The notes under the pieces: model-generated
Databases searched by the model: none
Told to the model about the DNA's origin: nothing
What the model saw: only the letters and a program-made list of their open reading frames with translations
NCBI GenBank assembly: GCA_005784505.1
Contig: VCAZ01000008.1
Coordinates: 9,989,763-10,053,762, forward strand
Source of the DNA: Bagarius yarrelli
Lineage: Eukaryota; Chordata; Actinopteri; Siluriformes; Sisoridae
DNA length: 64,000 bases
Reading direction: 5' to 3'
Made by a program: the position numbers and the translations under genes
In this document: piece after piece, positions 57,444 to 64,000 of the stretch
Layout of the letters: every line of letters starts with the position of its first letter
How positions within the stretch are numbered: position 1 is the stretch's first letter

Positions 57444-60400
57444 TAATTGTTTCCATCATCAACTTTCTACACGAGGTGAATTCGCATGCCTTCTTACTAC
57501 AACGTATACGAAAACAGTACGCAAAACAAACCCGGATGAGCGACTGCTTTAGCTCGATTTGTAGAATTTTCACGCGATGGACATTTTACTATCCTATGAG
57601 CTCACAGGAGAAATGACGTCATAAACGAAAAAATGGCGGAAAGTGGCGATGGAGCACTTTTAAAGTGTAGCTTCAAGTAAAAAAAAAAAAAAAAAACATT
57701 GTTCCTTGTGGTTAAATTGGACTTCTTTAGCATCATCAGAGTTAAACCTCAGCCAACTATAAATCTTCCTACGCCATGTGACAATATCAAAATGGCAGAT
57801 GTAGTCTGTTAATGCAATGTAAATTTACAACATGGTAGATTTTATAGTTAATTAATTTCCACAATAATTACAATTTTGAATCGTACATTCCAAATGATTT
57901 GTCATCCAAAAGAAACAAGTTCTGAAGAGCACAGTAAAGAAAGGATTTGCATTCATTCAACAACTGAATACGCAAATTTTTGTGTCACTCAAATTTCTCA
58001 CACTTTTCCAAAAGCTTCTGTCAAAAGTCACAAATAAAAGTGATTCACTAATTTGCCTCTTAGTCAAACTGCTCGTTGGAACCGTCTGTCATCACCTAAA
58101 ACGCTCGACACACCACAGGCCTCGCCACTTTTCTACATAAATATTTTGTCATTTCCCTAAACACGCACCCGAACCTTTAAAATAGATCCAGTTCCAGAGA
58201 ATTATTCTAGGAAATACAGCTTTCATTAGCGAACCGGAATACACCACATGTACAAAACAGAACTAGAGGCCGTGTGTGTTCATCCAGCGTTTCAGTCTGA
58301 AAGACACTTTTTACTTTTTTTAAAGTTTCACATCTGTGTGGCGACTGGGAAAGCCAGAATTTTTAAAATGACTTGTCTCTTGCCAACGTTTCACAGACTT
58401 CGCAGTTCTGCTTTCAGACTTCATAATGCTCAGGGAGCTGACAAGCATGCGGTCGATTTCTCTCCAAGGCTTACTAAAAGTGGATGATATAGTATCTTTC
58501 TTTCCTTTTTTTTTTTTTTGTCTGAGCGAGTTGTTTGACTATGAGAACATTTGATCACCAGCGCTGGAGACAACCGGCCCAGACAAGCCTGAAAATCAAG
58601 TCTCCAATTACAGAAGACTTTCCAGCAGCTACAAATGTATCCTTAACTACCACTACTACTAATCTCGACAGCTAGATACCGGGTATAAAACACAAGCATG
58701 AATGTAATAAAAGTCCTTTATTTAGGGGAAAGACTAATCACGCAGCTGTTCCCTGGGATCCGCGCCAAACCTATAGTCACTTCATCACAAGAAGGTGAAA
58801 CTTGGTTCATCACCCGGTTTTAACCTCATTTAATAACACTTTTCGTTATCGCCTCAAACCCTTTCCGTCCTTCCAAAACATCCTCCCTTTTTTCTTCCCT
58901 TTGGCTCAAGTGTTGCTGGATTGGGACACTCCTACTGCCCTGCTTCCGGAGAGCTGCTACTCCACTCATCAATCAACCTTATCTCAAAGACTCATGGCAG
59001 ATCTGTTTACAGGCGGCCGTTGGACCTTGTAGACCTCCATTCGCATTCACTCAAGTGCTGGTCTGTCAGATTAGTCAAAAAATGCAGAAGCTTTAGCGTG
59101 TCTCATTAACCACGGTGCGAAGAACATTGCTCAACTCTTCCGTTGTCTCGCATGACATTACTGTCACTCCATTCGCGAGGTTGCTGTTTGGTATTTGGCA
59201 GGTGATGCAGCACTTGAGCAGTTGGATAATGGCAGCAATTTTATCCACACTCAACTTTAATTATCCAACAAAGTCTCACAGCAGGGGAACAAACTGAATG
59301 ATGGAAGAGACTTTTTTGCAGTTTTTGATGCACATCCATAAACTGGGACATCACAACAAAAATCATAAGCATAAAGTCATAAGAGGTCTTTAATAGAAGC
59401 CTAGATGCTGATGTAGGTTTGGAGAAAACACCATCTCTCACACCAAAAACAACTTGTGTGGGCAGAAAAGTGTCCACCTTTGGACACGTTAATTTAACAG
59501 TGTACCAAGTACCAAGCAGTGTAGTGTGTCCTTGCATATTCGCAAGCTTTACTGAGATATCTTCTGGGTCTTTATGACCCATATGTCTCAAGTAACATAT
59601 CACTGCTTATGTCATACATATGGTCATATGTGGTCATATTTTTACAGCACCACCATTGCCCTTTTGGTCCATTAATTACTTTTATTCTGCCTGTAATACA
59701 CACTATGAAAACTACCCCCAGGCCTTTCTAGATAACTTTAGTATGGAGATATAACAAGCCCTGGGGAAACGATAAAAAAGGTAAATGTCCTTCCTGCCAG
59801 GCGGGGGTGGGGGGTGGGGGTCAGAGGGATTAGAGACAGGTTAACCACTACTGTCTGCGCCCAGCTGAAACATCCGTTCTTTAGAGAGCATCTATTGATC
59901 TTTGCCTGGAATTCAGGACGTCAAGATGTGCTAGTCACATGCCGCACCAACAAACACAGCTCTCAAAGGAAGTATTTATAGTCCAAGCTGACTCCCTTGT
60001 CCATAGATTGAATGAGTCCCAAAATACTTCGTTATTCCCCAGATGCCATTTTGTTTTTTTCATTTCTACAGACACTTCATACAAGCCAGGGTTTAAATAA
60101 GGACAAAAAAAACAACCACCATCTTATACATCCGTGAATTTCTAAAAAATTTCCATCCTAAGGACGTGTCAACTTTAAGAGACAAATAGGGTAGAAAGGG
60201 GATATGGATCCGCTAGCCTTTTCAGCCCAAATCTTTACTCCGATCCAGCAGGAGGAACTATAGGTGCCTCCGCTGGGGAGGCGAGCTACAGTGTTGCTAT
60301 TGTTTGTGCCAGTTACACATGTGACCCTGGAGCCAAGTCGAATCCCTCCTATTATGCAGGGAGAAGGAAACTATTAAAAAAAGGCCTGTGGGAGGGGTGG

Positions 60401-60735
60401 CAGAGTCATTGATGACTGAACCTCTGGACCCACCAAGTGGGAGGAAGCTGAACACAGAACTGGGGGATGGTGGGAAAAAAATAAGACAAGGCTAAGACGA
60501 ATGGGGGAAGACGAACAACATCCTGCAAAGTCCCTGGACAGGACGGATGCTGATAACATCACTGTTGGCTAGGCCTTTTGGCAGAACACCAATTAAAATA
60601 CATGTTTTTTAAGAATTTAGTTATAAAAAGCCAACAAGGCGTATCATCGAGATCCAAAAAAACATGCTATATCTAACTGCAGTAGATTCTACTACCGAGG
60701 CAAAGCCCAAAAAAACCCCATCATATCTATTTTAA
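57444..60735. other. Low-repeat region, no gene identified
   Basis: Single-copy DNA with poly-A/T runs at 57678-57695 and 58507-58520 and a GGGGTGG run at 59801-59820. Frames up to 120 codons (59241-59603 minus) lack family resemblance and splice context. 60200-60600 is slightly GC-richer. Few SINEs occur here compared with the rest of the window. Confidence 0.5.
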
Positions 60736-60947
60736 GAGCCCCTTCTGAATCATGTAGAGCACTTCCAGTTTGGCTGGAAACTGTTTTGCGTAGAGCCAGG
60801 AGGATATTCCACCGTTGGCGTCTCTGTGAAGTCTGACACTAAGCAGGAAGTTGTGCTGATTAGATTCTGCAATTCGGTTACGTAGACAAGCTGACTCCCA
60901 CGCTTGAGTCAAGTTAATCAAAGCCTCGCCACAACCATCTGAAAGGC
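60736..60947 (-). CDS. Orphan terminal-exon-like segment, unidentified
   Basis: On the minus strand a strong acceptor (ttttttgcctttcag|at) is followed by an open frame in phase 2: GCGEALINLTQAWESACL, then RNRIAESNQHNFLLSVRL, HRDANGGISSWLYAKQ and FPAKLEVLYMIQKGLLK, and a stop, with no donor before it. The composition is protein-like and it could be the last exon of a neighbouring gene on the same strand as jarid2. I do not recognise the product. No AATAAA is seen in the next 200 bp in gene sense. The same stretch could instead be a conserved non-coding element with a chance open frame (CATCTG and CTGATTAG motifs are present). A 70-codon open frame is not rare here. Confidence 0.25.
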
Positions 60948-62434
60948 AAAAAAATAGTTCCATGAGAAGCTTGGTTCAACTTGGGCAAACGCAGGCATCC
61001 AGCATCCACTCTTTATCTTCATCTCTTCCTATTACTGCCAAGAAACAACCAATAAGAAAGCACTGAACCCAACATATGTTAGGAAAAAAAAAAAACAAGT
61101 GCTAGAGAACAGGGAAAGTAAGTTCTTGTATAATTTCCATTAAAGAACCGCACTCAAAATCTCGCATGCATAATGACACCTAATAACACACTCAGATTTT
61201 GATCCAAAGAGGAAAAAGGTCTTGATGCTCCTGTTCAATGCCAAGAATGCAGATCAAAAACAAAGCTCCGGTTTCCTTTAATTCTTCACCCAACACTTGA
61301 CCTGCTGGTATTACAAAGTAGTCTCCACTTAGTCAGAATGAAACCGCACTCAGATGTGTTTATTCGGCAAAAGTCAGAAATGAGAAAAGCTGTACAGAGG
61401 GAAACCCCAGTTCCGCTGAAATACAATAAAATGCGATGTAATACAACAATTCGCAATTCCGCCCGCGACGCATAAACCTGGAAAAAAAAAAAAAAAAAAA
61501 AAAAGATGACTTAACTATTTCTTAGTTTCAGCTTTTTATTAGATAAGGGAAACTGTACAAGACCTGACCTGTGTTCAAGGCTAACGGCTGCAGTCCACGT
61601 TGCTAGAGACGTAAAGATGTCAAAAGTCGTAACCAACCCCAAGATTTCCAAAAAAAAACCAAGAACACGGCACATGGTCAGGTTATGTATTGCAAAAAAA
61701 AAACCAAGCTTGTTAACCATGATAGTCAGAAAACACAACAGTGACAGATGTTGTTCCTCTCAAGTTCCACTGCCTACTGAAAAAAGCTAGCAAAAAAAAA
61801 AAAAAAAAAAAACCAAAAAACCAAAAGTGTCTAGAGCTTCATTCTCCACCAGAGAAAGCAGATGAAAGTCTTGTGGCCAAAACAAGAAAGTGACTCATCA
61901 CTTACACTTAGAGCAGTGACAGTAAATAGAGAAGAAAAACAGAGGGAGGGGGAAAAACAGGACCAGCGGTGCTGAGAATTCACAGAGAAGCTCTGCAGGT
62001 TCATTTCATGAGTGAATTCACAACACGGATCACACCACGTGCACTGAATAGAAGAGCTGTGGGATTGTGGACAAAGACATAGTGACTAATAAAACATTAC
62101 AAAACAAAAGATTTAAGAGCGATGCAAAGTAAAACAAATCTTATTTAACGTGGATGTGTTAAGCATAAGCATGCTGGATTTTTGCATTACAGGCTGTGGC
62201 AGATGTGCTTCTGCACCACTCATTTTCAAATTGTTGAAATTCCTGATAACCACAGGTTGACGATAGGTTTCTGCAGCAACATTTACATATTGGGAGGAGG
62301 GGGGGAGGGGGATAGTTTTTTAATTATTTACCCCAGTCAAGGACTTCTCTCTTGAACTTGGAGAGATGATGGGAACTAAACAAAGTAGTTTTTGTGATTG
62401 TGTTTTAATAAAAAACAACAAAAAAAATTGTTGC

Positions 62435-62469
<35 letters not shown>

Positions 62470-62475
62470 CAAATG
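60948..62475. other. No gene seen; three poly-A arrays
   Basis: Poly-A runs at 61479-61503, 61793-61812 and 62438-62467, probably decayed retroposon tails or expanded A tracts. Remaining DNA has nothing recognisable. Confidence 0.6.
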
Positions 62476-62476
62476 G

Positions 62477-62513
62477 CATCTACACAAAGGACGTCTGCTA
62501 AATACTGTAAAGT
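62477..62513 (+). mobile_element. SINE tail scrap
   Basis: Only 'aaggacgtctgctaaatact' and 'gtaaa' remain, directly after a 30-bp poly-A run. Confidence 0.5.
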
Positions 62514-62598
62514 TTGGACGACCAATTATTTGTTCCAATTGTTGTGGGCTGTGTCGAAATATTGATGCAGCTAACTATCGCGATATATACATACAGTA

Positions 62599-63078
62599 CA
62601 GTCAAGCCCGAAATTATTCATACCCCGGCAAATTCTGACTTAAAGTTTTTTATTTCAACCAGCAAGTTTTTTTTGGACCGGAAACAACACAGGCTTCTCC
62701 CAAAAGATAATAAGACGATGTACAAGAGGCATCATAGTGGAAAAAAATATTTTTCTCAGCTTTTATTTACATTTGGACAAATAGTGGCATGTCCAAAATT
62801 ATTCCCACTCTTCTCAATAATCAATAGAAAAGCAGAAAAGCCTTTATTGGCTATTACAGCAATCAAACACTTCCTATAATCGCTGACCAGCTTTTTGCAT
62901 GTCTCCACTGGTATTTTTGCCCATGAGCTCCAACTCTTTCAGGTTGGAGGGTCTCCTTGCCATCACCCTGATCTTTAGCTCCCTCCACAGATTCTCAGTT
63001 GGATTTAAGTCAGGACTCCGGCTGGACCACCGCAAAACGTTAATGTTTTTGTCTGGTTACCATTTCCTCACCACTTAT
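62599..63078 (-). mobile_element. Tc1-like DNA transposon, truncated
   Basis: The left end is a terminal repeat (ta|cagtcaagcccgaaattatt) preceded by the TA target. On the minus strand the transposase C-terminal part reads WSSRSPDLNPTENLWREL followed by KIRVMARRPSNLKELEL (about 62935-63030). That is the catalytic-domain region around the last acidic residue of the DD34E triad. The N-terminal two thirds and the other terminal repeat are absent: the element stops at a TA array at 63077. Relative to the fish family there is also a short deletion near 62922. The element is inactive. Confidence 0.9.
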
Positions 63079-63735
63079 ATATATATATATACATTCATGA
63101 TAGTGTATCGATATTCTAACCTCTAGTATCAATACATGTTTAAATCACGTCTACATTAATATTTACTTAAACAGCTTCCTCCTCCGCTCCTGTAGTGGAC
63201 ACTGTCTCAGAAGGAAAAAAAAAAAAATGGACAAAATAAGGCCACGTCCGCCTTTGTATCTGTTGTATTTTAGCTTTTAGTTTTACATTTTTTTTTTGTA
63301 TTGTATTGCGATAAAATCGTGATATATCGCATCGTGATCCATGTACCGTAAAGCCTTTGCTAAGACGCAGACCCAGTTCCAAACAAATGGATTCCAAACG
63401 TTCTAGGATTCATGTTCCGGATCAAAAGCGGTACACTAAAATGACACTAGTGAGCAAATACTCACTGTTAATGAAAACCATTTTAACCAAAATATTTGTT
63501 GGACCCTTTGAATAAGCAGATTCATCCAAAAACCTGGAAAATGTGATGGATGATCAGAACTTATATCAAAGCCTAATGTAATAAAGAAAAGATCATGATA
63601 CGAACGAAAACATAGGCAGCAGAAAGCACCAGGCATGTGCAAGCTGATTACCCAACAATAACACAGTGGTTTAGTCTTTCCACTGTTCTGGCAGCCAATC
63701 AGAGGCCTTACACAAAGGAGCAGGTGGGGAGAGAA
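63079..63735. other. No gene seen
   Basis: AT-rich DNA with poly-A/T runs (63216-63227, 63291-63297). Confidence 0.6.
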
Positions 63736-63893
63736 TGGCCCAGCCTGCCCCATGGCACCACCCACTCTATCTCTTTCTCGCCACTGCCCTTCAGTAACAG
63801 CATGCTTTTCAGTCTCTTTCACACTATTTACCCCTTCATCGGTGTTACGCTTCACACACTGCCTCTTTTTCCGTCCTGCTCGTCTTCCTCTAC
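63736..63893 (-). CDS. Weak candidate first coding exon, unidentified
   Basis: On the minus strand ATG at 63891-63893 opens MSRGRRAGRKKRQCVKR, then NTDEGVNSVKETEKHAV and a further hydrophilic stretch to AGPFSPHLLL. It lies next to a possible donor (tttgt|gtaagg) close to the left boundary given. The composition is strongly basic, as for a nuclear protein N-terminus, but the frame also continues open on both sides, so the boundaries are guesses. It is not the known JARID2 N-terminus (MSKERPKRN). It could belong with the orphan exon at 60736, or be noise. Confidence 0.12.
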
Positions 63894-64000
63894 TCATAAA
63901 GTGCCAAATAGCAGACAGAACCACATGGGCGAGGGGTTTGCGGTTTAGCAGACACAGACCTGGGCCTCACGCCTGGCAGGGCAGCAGTGGTTCGAGGTCA

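Noticed and set aside
59241..59603. Minus-strand 120-codon frame
   Set aside because: No family resemblance and no acceptor or donor at its ends.
62514..62879. Plus-strand 121-codon frame
   Set aside because: It is the wrong-strand shadow of the Tc1-like element's 3' region; the transposase is on the minus strand.

Overview
The window reads as intronic and flanking DNA of a teleost fish. The lineage is an inference. The dominant short repeat is a tRNA-derived SINE whose body contains the words 'ccactgctgggcccctgagcaagg' split across copies and a 3' part like 'ataagggcgtctgccaaatg'. It is present about twenty times in both orientations, and together with very dense CA, GA and GACA/GATA microsatellites it suggests an otophysan, quite possibly a catfish. 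Nothing bacterial or viral is visible.

One gene can be identified with confidence: jarid2 (Jumonji/ARID domain 2, a PRC2 cofactor), on the minus strand. Three consecutive 5' coding exons are present at 27833-27962, 21939-22062 and 5021-5190. All three have canonical GT/AG splice sites, and their phases join without a break (1, then 2, then leaving in phase 1). They encode the N-terminal part of the protein: the ubiquitin-interacting segment (VLYLSLKEFK), a divergent acidic linker, and the basic segment KRPRLQAQRKFAQ. That last segment carries the lysine which in human JARID2 (K116) is methylated by PRC2 and read by EED. The first coding exon (MSKERPKRN... in vertebrates) was searched for and not found, and the exon after 5021 lies off the left edge. 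The ARID and Jumonji domains are therefore not in this window.

Layout: 1-5020 is intron sequence 3' of exon 4 and is very rich in microsatellites, including an 0.8 kb GACA/GATA array. 5191-21938 is a 16.7 kb intron that begins with a 70-bp minisatellite directly beside exon 4. It then alternates low-repeat, possibly conserved non-coding blocks with SINEs and two LINE remnants. 22063-27832 is a 5.8 kb intron with two long GA-rich tracts (CU-rich in the transcript) and a local duplication. 27963-64000 is probably jarid2 intron 1 and/or upstream DNA. It carries many microsatellites, a 60-bp and a 19-bp minisatellite, nested and inverted SINE insertions, and a truncated Tc1-like transposon. At the far right are two weak minus-strand exon-like segments (60736-60947 and about 63736-63895) that I cannot assign.

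Most long open frames here (up to 251 codons) are artefacts of CT/GA or CA repeats that lack stop codons. I found no CRISPR array, operon, rRNA gene or stand-alone tRNA gene, and no evidence of a new biological system. The items most worth checking are the repeat structures close to the jarid2 exons, the tail-to-tail SINE pair, the GACA/GATA array, the candidate conserved non-coding blocks and the orphan exon at 60736.
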